56,020 bases of DNA, from positions 1 to 56,020 of the forward strand of contig JABGQA010000104.1 in the NCBI GenBank assembly GCA_018644665.1, written 5' to 3'. Under the pieces are notes generated by a model. The model did no database searches. It was not told where the DNA came from and was given only the letters and a program-made list of their open reading frames with translations. Positions within the stretch are counted from its first letter, which is position 1. Every line of letters begins with the position of its first letter. This document shows positions 1-8,639 of the stretch, piece after piece. Position numbers and translations under genes: made by a program. This DNA is from Candidatus Poribacteria bacterium (GTDB taxonomy: Bacteria > Poribacteria > WGA-4E > GCA-2687025).

Positions 1-43
1 CTAGGGAAGCAGGAGATCTCTAGGTGCCGGGAGGGCGTGTCAG

Positions 44-898
44 ATGTCGAGTGAATACAAAGCCGCGAGGCACCGCAGCCCCGCGCATCCCGCTCTCACG
101 TTACGAGTAGCAATCGAAAAAGCGCAGGCCCTCTGGAACCAGGACGGCCTCGTGTGGGTGCCGGCCCAGGTAGCTGTTGAGCACATGGGCTATGCGCATA
201 CGAACGGCAACGGTGGGCGGGCGCTGGCCGCGCTCAGTTACTTTGGGCTTGTGGAGCGGGACGGCAAGTCCGACGATCGCCGCGTCCGGTTGACGCCTCT
301 CGGCCAGGCGATCGTCATGGATGATCGCCCTGACTCGCCTGAGCGCGAGCAAGCGATACGACGGGCGGCGCTGTCCCCGAAGCTCTACGCCGCCATCTGG
401 GAGAACCTAGGCGAGGGATCGCAGTTGCCATCGGACGCGAACCTGGAGTTCGCTCTGAAGTCCACGTACCGCGTCAACAAGGACACTGTTGGGAAGTTCG
501 TGCGCGACTTCAGGGCCACGCTGGAGTTCGCGGGTCTCATCGGGGACGCCGCAACGGCCACGCCCGATGACATGGCGAACGACCCCGACGACGGCCCTGC
601 AGCGGTCACTGTCGAGCGCGAGACGGCGTCGCCCGCCGGCCCGCGTGCGGGCCGGAACGACGTCGCCACGGACGTCGGTGCCGCGCCGGGGACCGTGGAG
701 TTGACAATACCCCTGATCGGCGGCGGCGTCGCCTTGTTGCGGACGCCGGCCCCGTTGTCGCACGCCAACTTCAGCTTCTTACAGCAGTTCATCGCCATGT
801 GCGAGCCCTCATTGGTCGAGGGCACGTCGGACGATCACTCCCGGGCGCGTGACTCCGACAGCGCGGAGACGGGCACGGCCGATCCTGACCGCGTGTAG
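44..898 (+). CDS. Winged-helix conserved hypothetical protein
   Basis: This 284-residue protein has no function I can name. Its first ~170 residues look like a winged-helix fold. A helical segment around residues 20-60 is followed by a marR/phage-type wing near residues 70-90 (GLVERDGKSDDRRVRLTPLG). A second helical block near residues 110-165 (LPSDANLEFAL and KFVRDFRATLEFAGL) resembles conserved hypothetical proteins scattered through bacterial genomes, often in accessory regions. Residues 175-225 are Asp/Ala/Pro-rich and probably disordered. The last 60 residues carry a short beta-rich segment (VELTIPLIGGGVALLRTP). A GGGAGGG ribosome site lies about 10 bases before the ATG. It stands alone, about 500 bases ahead of the glycine-cleavage operon. 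DNA binding is inferred from fold only. Confidence 0.7.
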   Translation: MSSEYKAARHRSPAHPALTLRVAIEKAQALWNQDGLVWVPAQVAVEHMGYAHTNGNGGRALAALSYFGLVERDGKSDDRRVRLTPLGQAIVMDDRPDSPEREQAIRRAALSPKLYAAIWENLGEGSQLPSDANLEFALKSTYRVNKDTVGKFVRDFRATLEFAGLIGDAATATPDDMANDPDDGPAAVTVERETASPAGPRAGRNDVATDVGAAPGTVELTIPLIGGGVALLRTPAPLSHANFSFLQQFIAMCEPSLVEGTSDDHSRARDSDSAETGTADPDRV

Positions 899-1406
899 GA
901 ACCCGCAGGGCAGCGCGGCGGCGAGGACCGTCGGCAGATACCGAGCCGGGAGAGAGTGCGATGCCGCGCGCACACTCGCGCCGACCTGGGTCGGGCATCG
1001 TCCCTCGCGACCCATCGCGCGGGGTCGCTACGAAGCGCCCTGGCACGCCGCCACGCGTGGACTCGCGCTGGACGCCGCGAGCCGACAACGACCACGCGCA
1101 GCCACCCCGGCCGGCGTCGTCCGGTGAGACGCAGCTCAGGCTTGGTCTTGAGTTCGACTCGGATCGGCGCCGTCTTCGCCTGGACCTCGCGTTCCTCAGG
1201 AGGCGCGCGGAAGGCGTCCGACGTCGGAGTGCGTGGCCGAAGCGCCGGTGGCGCTACGTGCGGCGGTGCCTTTGCCTGTAGGTCGCGGCTATGTGACCAG
1301 TCCGGCCTCTGCACCGGTGCGGTGATCGGTTGCCGCGGCGGGAGGGAAGTGCCTACAATCCGAGCGAGCGCCGCACGCGGGCAACGTCGACGGAAGGGAC
1401 ACACGA
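899..1406. other. Intergenic region ahead of gcvPB
   Basis: About 500 bases without a convincing gene. Open frames exist on both strands, but their translations are Arg/Pro/Ala-rich with no recognisable domain, as expected for frames kept open by high GC. The 3' end carries a good promoter (1330-1359). I see no glycine riboswitch between that promoter and the start codon, since the leader would be only about 40 bases. Confidence 0.6.
1330..1359 (+). promoter_or_regulatory. Sigma-70-like promoter of the gcvPB operon
   Basis: TTGCCG (1330-1335), an 18-base spacer, then TACAAT (1354-1359). The predicted start near 1366 gives a leader of about 40 bases before the TTG codon at 1407. Confidence 0.6.
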
Positions 1407-2867
1407 TTGGCCGAGCCGTACGTCTTCGAGATCAGCACGCCGGGCCGCCGGGGCGTGAAACTTCCCGCGTGCGACGTGCCGGACGCGCCGTTCTCGGACC
1501 TCATCCCGCCCGAGCACCTCCGTCAGGATCCGCCCGCGTTCCCAGAACTGAGCGAATTGGACGTGGTGCGGCACTTCACGCGGCTGTCTCAACAGAACTT
1601 CGGAATCGACACCAACTTCTACCCGCTCGGGTCGTGCACGATGAAGTACAACCCGCGCGTGAACGAGGTCGTGGCGGGTATGCCTGGATTCGCGCGTGTG
1701 CATCCCTACACGCCGGACTCATTGGCGCAGGGCGTCCTCGCGTTGTGCGACGACCTCCAACGACGTCTGTGCGGGATATGCGGGATGGACGCGTTCACGC
1801 TGCAACCCGCGGCCGGCGCGCATGGCGAAGCGCTGGGTATGCTGCTCGTGCGGGCGTATCACGCCAAGAGGGGTCACGCGAAGCGGCGCGTACTGATTCC
1901 CGACTCGGCGCACGGCACCAATCCGGCGAGCGCCGCGCTGGTTGGCTACGAGGCGACCACCGTGCCCTCCAACGCGAACGGCGAGGTGGACTTCGAGGCT
2001 CTCCGGGACGCGCTCGACGACGATGTCGCCGCGCTCATGCTCACGAATCCAAACACCCTCGGCGTGGTTGAGACACGCGTGCGCGAGATCGTGGACATGG
2101 TGCACGACGCCGACGGCCTCGTGTACTACGACGGCGCGAACCTGAACGCCATCGTCGGCACGGCGCGGCCGGGCGACATGGGGTTCGACATCGTGCACCT
2201 CAACTTGCACAAGACCTTCTCCACCCCGCACGGTGGAGGCGGGCCGGGCGCCGGCCCCGTGGGCGTCCGAGCCGACCTGGAGCCGTTCCTGCCCGTCCCG
2301 GTCGTCGCGAGTGACGACGGCGTCTACGGGTGGGAATACGACCGCCCTCAGTCCGTGGGCCGGATGCGGTCGTTCGTCGGGAACTTCGGCATTCTGGCGC
2401 GCGCGTACACGTACATCATCTCGAACGGCGCGGACGGGCTGCGCGACATCAGCCGTCACGCGGTCCTGAACGCCAACTACATCCTCGCGTTGCTCCGCGA
2501 CCTCTACCCACCGGCTGTCGACCGGGTCTGCAAGCACGAGTGTGTCCTGTCGGCCACCGCGCTCGCGCGTGACCACGGCATCACCGCGACCGACGTCGCC
2601 AAGGCGCTGCTCGACCACGGCTATCACGCGCCCACGATCTACTTCCCGCTCCCGGCCGTGACGCCCGAAGCCATCATGATCGAACCGACGGAGACGGAGT
2701 CCAAGGAGACGCTGGACGGCTTCATCGCCGCGATGCGCGAGATCGCACTCGAGGCGGCGGAGGCGCCGGAACGCGTTAAGGAACGCCCGTTGACTACGCC
2801 CGTCCGCCGGCTCGATGAGGTGACCGCGGCACGCAAACCGTCGCTGCGATGGACGGCGGACGCGTGA
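1407..2867 (+). CDS. gcvPB: Glycine dehydrogenase (decarboxylating) subunit 2
   Basis: This is the PLP-binding subunit of the two-subunit P-protein of the glycine cleavage system. It decarboxylates glycine and passes the aminomethyl group to the lipoyl arm of GcvH. The 486-residue length is normal for subunit 2. The PLP loop HLNLHKTFSTPHGGGGPG carries the Schiff-base lysine at about K269. The PLGSCTMKYNPR segment near residue 73 and the DSAHGTNPASA segment near 166 are hallmarks of the family. The start is TTG, with GGAAGGGA nine bases upstream and a promoter 48 bases away. Partner genes for subunit 1, GcvH and GcvT are not in the window, so this half of the P-protein is detached from them. 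The lipoate/octanoate transferase gene overlaps its end by 19 bases. Confidence 0.96.
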   Translation: MAEPYVFEISTPGRRGVKLPACDVPDAPFSDLIPPEHLRQDPPAFPELSELDVVRHFTRLSQQNFGIDTNFYPLGSCTMKYNPRVNEVVAGMPGFARVHPYTPDSLAQGVLALCDDLQRRLCGICGMDAFTLQPAAGAHGEALGMLLVRAYHAKRGHAKRRVLIPDSAHGTNPASAALVGYEATTVPSNANGEVDFEALRDALDDDVAALMLTNPNTLGVVETRVREIVDMVHDADGLVYYDGANLNAIVGTARPGDMGFDIVHLNLHKTFSTPHGGGGPGAGPVGVRADLEPFLPVPVVASDDGVYGWEYDRPQSVGRMRSFVGNFGILARAYTYIISNGADGLRDISRHAVLNANYILALLRDLYPPAVDRVCKHECVLSATALARDHGITATDVAKALLDHGYHAPTIYFPLPAVTPEAIMIEPTETESKETLDGFIAAMREIALEAAEAPERVKERPLTTPVRRLDEVTAARKPSLRWTADA

Positions 2868-3712
2868 GCGCATGGCGCCTGCTCGACATGGGCGCCTCCG
2901 GGGCCGCCTACAACATGGCCGTGGACGCCGTGCTGCTCCGACAGCAGGGACAGGAGTCGCGCCCCACGCTCCGCGTGTATCGGTGGTCCGACATCGCCAT
3001 TACGGTTGGGTATTCTGTCGCTGCGGATCGCGCGCTCAACATGTCTGGCTGCGACGCGGCGGGAATGGCCGTCATGCGGCGTCTCACAGGAGGAGGCGTG
3101 GTCGTGCACGACGGCGCGCTGACCTTCAGCCTAGTGGCCCCGCTGCCGTGCTACGACCTGCCATCGTCGGCCGAGGGTCTGCACCGTCTCGCGATGGAGG
3201 GCGTCCGCCGCGCGCTGGCGCGCGCCGGAGTGGCCGCCAACCATTCTGATGGCACGGCGATGGCGGACGGCGAGTCGCCCAACTGGTGCATGACCCGCGC
3301 CTACTGCCACGACCTGGTGACCCCCGCGGGGAAGGTCGCCGGTGGCGCCGACCGTCGGACGCGCGATGGCGTGCTGTACCAGGGCTATCTGCGTTTGCGC
3401 GCCCCTGCCCGCGACACGTTGGAGGCCGCGTACCCGAGTGACGCCCATCAGGCCTTCGCAACCCAGCCTCCTGCGGAGGACATAGCCGCCTCGCCCGTGA
3501 GGGAGGACGACACCGTCGTCGGTCTCGTGGCCGCGCTCAGCGATCTGCTCGGCCCTATGCGGGCATCCGACCTCACGTTGCAAGAACACGACGCGGGGCG
3601 CGAGACTGCCGACGCCGTGTTCGCGGCGCCCGGCTGGCTAAGCGGCTCCCCACGCGAACGCCGCCGCCTTCGGCTACATGCGGAACGCCCTGACAATACG
3701 GAGCTCCGGTGA
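2849..3712 (+). CDS. Lipoate/octanoate transferase family (LipM-like)
   Basis: A biotin/lipoate A/B ligase-fold protein of 287 residues. It shows the family core RRLTGGGVVVHDGALTFS near residues 77-94 and the lysine loop GKVAGGADRR (K162). A cysteine at residue 147 lines up gap-free, by my recollection of the family, with the catalytic Cys of LipM octanoyltransferases: eleven residues from the Cys to the Leu-Val before the lysine loop in both. ATP-using LplA ligases do not need that Cys. I therefore favour octanoyl transfer from ACP to GcvH over free-lipoate ligation. The gene overlaps gcvPB by 19 bases, and glycine cleavage needs lipoylated GcvH, so the pairing makes functional sense. LplA-type activity remains possible. 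Confidence 0.85.
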   Translation: MDGGRVSAWRLLDMGASGAAYNMAVDAVLLRQQGQESRPTLRVYRWSDIAITVGYSVAADRALNMSGCDAAGMAVMRRLTGGGVVVHDGALTFSLVAPLPCYDLPSSAEGLHRLAMEGVRRALARAGVAANHSDGTAMADGESPNWCMTRAYCHDLVTPAGKVAGGADRRTRDGVLYQGYLRLRAPARDTLEAAYPSDAHQAFATQPPAEDIAASPVREDDTVVGLVAALSDLLGPMRASDLTLQEHDAGRETADAVFAAPGWLSGSPRERRRLRLHAERPDNTELR

Positions 3713-4569
3713 CAGCACGCGACACAGCGTTTGAAGAGGTCGCGCCTGGCGTCTACGCCGTGGGCCACGCTGTCGCCGAGGGCAAAAACGCCGTCCTCCT
3801 CGGTGGCCGGCACGCGCTTCCCGTCGACGCCGGCACGCACGCCTCCGAGGGCGCCGCCATGGCCGACTTCGTGGGCAACCGTGGCTACGAAGTCTCACGT
3901 TTCGCGCTGACCCACGGCCACGGCGATCACGTCCTCGGGTCCGAGGCGTTCGCGGGATGCGAGGTGTACGCGCACGCTTTCACGCCGCGCGTGATGCGCA
4001 GGCAGATCCCGGCGTGGACTGACCGATGGGATATGTCCGCCGACGAGCACCGCGAACGGCTCGCATGGCCGACGGTGACGTTCACCGACGAACTCACGCT
4101 AGACCTTGGGGAACTCACGGTCAGGATGTTCCCGACGCCCGGGCATAGCGAAGACGGCGTGTCGATGTACATCCCGGAGCGCCGCGCGCTCATCGCGGGC
4201 GACTCGGTGACGACGGGCATCGTCCCCGCCATCGGCGACGGTGACAGTCGCGTTCTCCAGCGCTCGCTGTACCGCCTGATGACCATGGAGATCGACGTTC
4301 TCATCCCCGGCCACGGCCCCGTCATGCACGGCGTGACGCGCGTGCGCGAGTGGCTTGGGTGGTTGGCGACCTACCTCGCGAACATTCGCTCCAACGCGCG
4401 GGATCTATCAGCCGCAAGCATGCCGGCCGAGGAGATCGTCTCGCGGATTGGCTTCGACGAACACGTTGGCGATCGCCTACCGGCCGATAAGCACGGGATG
4501 CCTCGGCGTCACGCCGCGACTGTCGAGGTGATCGTGCGCGAGGTACTCGAGGAGGCCGAGCAGCTATGA
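3709..4569 (+). CDS. MBL-fold metallohydrolase
   Basis: A 286-residue metallo-beta-lactamase-fold hydrolase. The zinc motif THGHGDH gives H69, H71, D73 and H74. The other ligands are H146 (PTPGHSEDG), D165 (IAGDS) and H202 (IPGHGP), so the dinuclear site is complete. There is no signal peptide, so it is probably cytoplasmic. The GTG start overlaps the stop of the lipoyl gene (GTGA), and its own stop overlaps the next ATG (ATGA), so it is translated within the same operon. The substrate cannot be read from sequence. Glyoxalase-II-like or other ester hydrolysis is possible. Confidence 0.9.
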   Translation: MTARDTAFEEVAPGVYAVGHAVAEGKNAVLLGGRHALPVDAGTHASEGAAMADFVGNRGYEVSRFALTHGHGDHVLGSEAFAGCEVYAHAFTPRVMRRQIPAWTDRWDMSADEHRERLAWPTVTFTDELTLDLGELTVRMFPTPGHSEDGVSMYIPERRALIAGDSVTTGIVPAIGDGDSRVLQRSLYRLMTMEIDVLIPGHGPVMHGVTRVREWLGWLATYLANIRSNARDLSAASMPAEEIVSRIGFDEHVGDRLPADKHGMPRRHAATVEVIVREVLEEAEQL

Positions 4570-5639
4570 CGGGAGAGCACACGCGCGTTCCTGCGGGCGA
4601 ACTGGCGCAACTGACGTCGGCGTGCTTTGCGGCATGCGACATGGCGGGACAAGACGCGGCTTACCTGGCCGACACGTTGGTGGACGCCGACCTCGGCGGC
4701 GTGCACTCCCACGGCGTCATGCGCGTCCTTGACTACGTCGAGAAGCTGACGACGGGAGGAGTCGACCCGCGCGGCGCGCCAAGCGTCGTGCGAGAGTTCG
4801 GCGGGTGCGTCGTGGTGGACGGCGGCAACAGCATGGGCCAGATCGGAGCGCGATTCGCGATGCAGCGCGCCATCGCCCTCGCCGCAACACACGGCATCGC
4901 CGCCGCCGCGATACGCGGGAGCAATCATTGCGGCGCCGTCGGGTATATCGCGCGCATGGCGCTGGCCGAGGGGATGATCGGCGTCGCAACAACGAACGCG
5001 CTGCCGACGATGGCTCCGTGGGGTGGCGCCGAGCGAATCCTCGGCATCAACCCGCTGGCGTTCGCGATCCCGGCCGGCCGCGAACGACCGATCGAGTACG
5101 ACGCGGCGTTCAGCGGGTCGTCGCACGGGAAGATCCGCATCCACGAGCAGCATGGCTTGCCGATCCCGGAAGGTTGGGCGCTCGACCGTGACGGGAACCC
5201 AACGACCGACGCGTCCGTGGCCGTGGATGGCCTCCTCGCGCCCATCGGGATGTACAAGGGCACCGCCCTGGCGATGGTTATGGGCATCCTATCGTCCATG
5301 CTGTCCGGCGCGAGCTACGGTACGGAGTTGGGCGACATGGAAGCCGGCCCGCGTCCCGGAGAAGACGGTCACTTCGTCGCCGCGATCAACGTCGCCGCGT
5401 TCGAAGATCCGCACGTCTTCGCGGAGCGGATGGACGGGGCGATCGCGGAACTGCACGCGTGTCGTGTCGCCGACGGCCACGAGCGCGTCTACGCCCCCGG
5501 CGAAATCGAGGCGTTGCGCCGGGAGGAATACGGCGCCGACGGCATCCCGCTCAACGCCGTCACGCTCGCCGAGCTGGCGACCGTCGCACGGGGCCTCGGG
5601 GTGTCCAGCGCCGACGTCCCGTGGTTGCCCAACGTGTGA
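4566..5639 (+). CDS. Ldh-family NAD(P)-dependent oxidoreductase (malate/L-lactate dehydrogenase type)
   Basis: This 357-residue protein belongs to the malate/L-sulfolactate/ureidoglycolate dehydrogenase family, which is distinct from classical Rossmann LDH. Family marks are VHSHGVMR at residues 46-53, the GNSMGQIGARFAMQ stretch near 87-100, SNHCGAVGYIA with the conserved His at 121, and APWGGAERILGINPLAFAIP near 150-170. Members reduce 2-oxo acids or oxidise 2-hydroxy acids, and the specific substrate is not evident. Its start overlaps the MBL gene by four bases. Together with the MBL hydrolase it may handle a hydroxy-acid ester or lactone and its oxidation, but that is inference from order only. 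Confidence 0.9.
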   Translation: MTGEHTRVPAGELAQLTSACFAACDMAGQDAAYLADTLVDADLGGVHSHGVMRVLDYVEKLTTGGVDPRGAPSVVREFGGCVVVDGGNSMGQIGARFAMQRAIALAATHGIAAAAIRGSNHCGAVGYIARMALAEGMIGVATTNALPTMAPWGGAERILGINPLAFAIPAGRERPIEYDAAFSGSSHGKIRIHEQHGLPIPEGWALDRDGNPTTDASVAVDGLLAPIGMYKGTALAMVMGILSSMLSGASYGTELGDMEAGPRPGEDGHFVAAINVAAFEDPHVFAERMDGAIAELHACRVADGHERVYAPGEIEALRREEYGADGIPLNAVTLAELATVARGLGVSSADVPWLPNV

Positions 5640-5682
5640 GGGATCGGGCGTCATGTCGCCTGGCCTCTGTCGGGTCCGCGGT

Positions 5683-5712
5683 TTGACGACCGTGGGGCCG
5701 GTTCGTTAAGAT
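5683..5712 (+). promoter_or_regulatory. Sigma-70-like promoter of the VWA cluster
   Basis: TTGACG (5683-5688), an 18-base spacer and TAAGAT (5707-5712). It is one of the best matches in the window, 50 bases before the ATG at 5762. Confidence 0.65.
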
Positions 5713-5761
5713 ACGACAGCGCACACCCGTCTGATCGGACACCACCAGAGCACACGCAGGC

Positions 5762-7978
5762 ATGGAGACACGCGGCATACTGTCGGCCCCGGCCGTCGTG
5801 ACGATCGTGGCCGTGGCTCTCGCCGTGGTCGCGTATCTCACCGTGCGATCGCGGTTGGCGGGCCGTGACTTCGGTCTCCTCGTAGCGACGCGCGCGGCAG
5901 CGTTGTTGCTCCTCTGGTTCGCCCTGCTTGAGCCGACGCGCGTCTTCACCCGTGAGGTGCGGATCCCCGCGCAGGTGGCCCTGCTTCTCGACCGCTCGCA
6001 GAGCATGGCGATCGAGGACGAAGCCACGACCGCAGGGCCAGTGTCACGATGGGACGCGGCGCGCGTCGCCATGTCCACGGTGGCCGCGCAACTGGGCGAT
6101 CGATTCCAGGTCCGCGAGTACGTGTTCGACGCCGAAGCCCGACCACCACAGCCGAACGCGGCTGATACTCCCGACGGCCACGCGACCGATGTGGGCGGCG
6201 CCATCGCGACCGCCATCCGAGATGCGCGGGGGGCGCCGCTCTCGGGCGTCGTCGTCTTCTCCGACGGGGCACAGAACGTCGGCGCGAGCGGCGTCCCGGC
6301 CGAGTACAGCGCGCCTGTGTTCACCGTGGGCGTTGGCAAGCCGGACGCCGGCACGGACCTCGTCGTGTCGTCCCTCGACATCGGCGAGACGCTGCTCGCA
6401 GGCGAGACGGCGCGCGTGAAGGCCACCGTCGTTGTGCGAGGGTATGACGGCCGCCAGTTCACGGTGGCCCTGACCAAGGGGGCCGAGTTGGTCGACGCCG
6501 CGCAGGTGCAAGCTGCGGGCGACGAACACGTCGAGGAACTGGAGTTCGAGATCACGCCCGAGGTAGCGGGGTCGTACCGTTACGCCGTCGAGATGTCCCC
6601 CCTCGCAGACGAGTTGACAGCGTCGAACAACCGGGCGGGCAGGTCGGTTCAGGTGTTGCCCTCGCGCACGCGCGTGCTGCTTGCGTGGGGCGGGCCGAGC
6701 CACGAATTCGCCTTCCTGCGACGGGCGCTACGCCGCGTCCCTTCCGTGGATCTGACGATCGCCATGCCTGCGATGCCGGACGTCCGGCGAGATGCGCAGT
6801 CGGCGGCGTCCCGCACCGGCCGTTACCCGATGGACGCCGCGTGGCGGGACGTCCCGGACGACGTCGACGACTTGGACGCGTTCGATGTGGTCGTGATCGG
6901 CGATCTGTCGCTGGGCATGCTGAGTCCTGCGCAGGCGGATTGGCTTCGGCAGTTCGTCGAGACGCGTGGTGGCGGAATCGCGTGGTGCGCGGGTGAACGG
7001 TGGCTCGGCCGAAGCCTCGGCGCACCGGGCGTGGAAGCTCTTCTCCCCGTCGATGTTCCCGCGGCTGGCGCCCGGATGCTTCCCGGCGAGTTCGCGCCCG
7101 CGCTCACGCGTCAGGGGCGTTCACACGCGGTGACTCAGCTCGCGCAAACTCCAGCGGAGAACGACCTGCTCTGGCGGCAGATGCCGCTCTGGTCAGCGCA
7201 GTACGGCGGCCTGATACCCAAACCGGGCAGCGCGACCCTCGTAGGCGCGGCCGGCCGCCCGGACCCGCTCATCGTGTACCACAGGGTCGGCGCCGGGAAG
7301 TCGATGCTCATCGCCACGGACGCGATGTGGAGGTGGGCTCTCGCGGAAGCGTCCGGCGGGGACGCTGCCCGCGCGTTGCTGTACGAGCGCCTCTGGGCGC
7401 AGGCGACGCGCTGGCTCGCCACGCCGCCGGACACCCGCCAGGTCCGAATCGAGCTCCCAACGGCCGAGGTCGACACGGGCGCTTCCGCCGAGGTCACGAT
7501 CCGCGTCTTCTCCGCTGGGTACGTCCCGGAACCGGACGCCGTCGTGCGTGTGACTCTGACCTCCCCGACGGGCGAGGTCGCCTCGACGCCGGTGACAGCT
7601 GCTGCGGGAGACCCGGGCGCGTATCGAGCGATGCTCCGGCTCCCGCGTGAAGGCGAGTTCGTGTTGGCCGCGGAAGCGACGGCGCGAGGCGTCCCGCTCG
7701 GCGCTGACACGGCGACCCTGTCCGTGCAGACACCCAGCCTCGAGTACCAAAGGCCCGCTCGAAACGACGACCTACTGGAAGCCATCGCTCAGGCGTCCGG
7801 CGGCCGGCACGTCAGCGTCGCCGGCGCCGCGAGCGTTGTGCCATTGCTCCGCGAGAGCGACGTGACCCGAGACGTGCGCGAACGGCGCGCGCTGTGGAAC
7901 ACGCCCATCCTGCTCATCGCTGTCGCGGCTCTCCTCGGGTCCGAGTGGTGGCTTCGCAAGCGAAGGGGTCTCGTATGA
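5762..7978 (+). CDS. Membrane VWA-domain protein (BatA-like architecture)
   Basis: A 738-residue membrane protein. Two N-terminal transmembrane helices (about 8-27 and 39-56) are followed by a von Willebrand A domain whose MIDAS motif is DRSQS at 77-81, with VVVFSDGAQNVG later in the domain. The middle contains a CARF-like/CBM-like beta region (about 200-290). It then has a glutamine-amidotransferase-like fold (IGDLSLGMLSPAQADWLRQF, GGGIAWCAGE) that lacks an obvious catalytic triad. A last transmembrane helix lies near 713-730. In many bacteria such proteins sit with MoxR ATPase, DUF58 and DUF4159 genes in the Bat (aerotolerance) locus. Here MoxR and DUF58 are absent upstream, where a strong promoter lies instead. 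The stop overlaps the next start (ATGA). Confidence 0.85.
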   Translation: METRGILSAPAVVTIVAVALAVVAYLTVRSRLAGRDFGLLVATRAAALLLLWFALLEPTRVFTREVRIPAQVALLLDRSQSMAIEDEATTAGPVSRWDAARVAMSTVAAQLGDRFQVREYVFDAEARPPQPNAADTPDGHATDVGGAIATAIRDARGAPLSGVVVFSDGAQNVGASGVPAEYSAPVFTVGVGKPDAGTDLVVSSLDIGETLLAGETARVKATVVVRGYDGRQFTVALTKGAELVDAAQVQAAGDEHVEELEFEITPEVAGSYRYAVEMSPLADELTASNNRAGRSVQVLPSRTRVLLAWGGPSHEFAFLRRALRRVPSVDLTIAMPAMPDVRRDAQSAASRTGRYPMDAAWRDVPDDVDDLDAFDVVVIGDLSLGMLSPAQADWLRQFVETRGGGIAWCAGERWLGRSLGAPGVEALLPVDVPAAGARMLPGEFAPALTRQGRSHAVTQLAQTPAENDLLWRQMPLWSAQYGGLIPKPGSATLVGAAGRPDPLIVYHRVGAGKSMLIATDAMWRWALAEASGGDAARALLYERLWAQATRWLATPPDTRQVRIELPTAEVDTGASAEVTIRVFSAGYVPEPDAVVRVTLTSPTGEVASTPVTAAAGDPGAYRAMLRLPREGEFVLAAEATARGVPLGADTATLSVQTPSLEYQRPARNDDLLEAIAQASGGRHVSVAGAASVVPLLRESDVTRDVRERRALWNTPILLIAVAALLGSEWWLRKRRGLV

Positions 7979-8622
7979 GAACGGCCGTCATCATCGCGGC
8001 CTGCTGCCTGACGGTGGTCGCGCGCGCAGATGAGCCCTTCGCCATCGGCCAGTTGCACTACGACGGGGGTGGCGACTGGTACTCCAGCGCCACGTCGATC
8101 GGCAATTGGCTGAAGGAACTCCAAGCGCGCGTCGGGGTGACGACGGCGCGGGAGGCGCGCGTCGTGCGGCCGACGGATCGCGACCTTGCCACGACGCCGT
8201 TCGTGTATGTCAACGGCCACGGCAACGTGCGCTTCTCCGACGCCGAAGCGCTCAGCTTGCGCCGGTATCTCGTGGGTGGCGGGTTCATGTTCGTGAACGA
8301 CGACTACGGGCTCGACGAGAGCTTCCGCCGCGAAATCGCGCGTGTCCTGCCCGGCGCCGCGCTTGAACCCATCCCCGCGACGCACTTCATTTATCACTGC
8401 TTCTACGACCTGGAAGGCCTGCCGAAGATCCACGAACACGATGGCGAACCGGCGCAGGGCTACGGTATCTTCCTTAACGGTAGGTTGGCGCTCTACTACG
8501 CGTATAGCGCCGACATCGGCGATGGGTTGGAGGACGCGGATGTCCACGGGAATCCTGCCGAGGCGCGTGAACAAGCCGCTCGCATGGCGACGAATGTCGT
8601 GGTGTACGCCCTGACGCACTGA
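7975..8622 (+). CDS. DUF4159 secreted protein
   Basis: A 215-residue DUF4159 protein. I chose the ATG that overlaps the upstream stop by four bases because it begins a clean signal peptide (MRTAVIIAACCLTVVARA, cut near residue 18). DUF4159 domains are found in the Bat/VWA clusters, usually as C-terminal parts of larger membrane proteins. Here the domain is a stand-alone exported protein. Family features include the early YDGGGDWY segment, YVNGHGNVRFSD near residue 80, LRRYLVGGGFMFVNDDYG near 100, and HFIYHCFYDLEGLP near 140. The function of the domain is unknown. Position between a VWA protein and a long coiled-coil membrane protein suggests one envelope complex. Confidence 0.88.
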   Translation: MRTAVIIAACCLTVVARADEPFAIGQLHYDGGGDWYSSATSIGNWLKELQARVGVTTAREARVVRPTDRDLATTPFVYVNGHGNVRFSDAEALSLRRYLVGGGFMFVNDDYGLDESFRREIARVLPGAALEPIPATHFIYHCFYDLEGLPKIHEHDGEPAQGYGIFLNGRLALYYAYSADIGDGLEDADVHGNPAEAREQAARMATNVVVYALTH

Positions 8623-8639
8623 GACGAGGGACGCGCGCA

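Noticed and set aside
899..1330. Possible glycine riboswitch before gcvPB
   Set aside because: The promoter at 1330-1359 leaves only about 40 bases of leader, too short for the aptamer, and no aptamer core is visible.
1719..2873. Minus-strand open frame of 384 codons opposite gcvPB
   Set aside because: Mirror of a confident gene, no domain and a composition typical of antisense GC-rich DNA.
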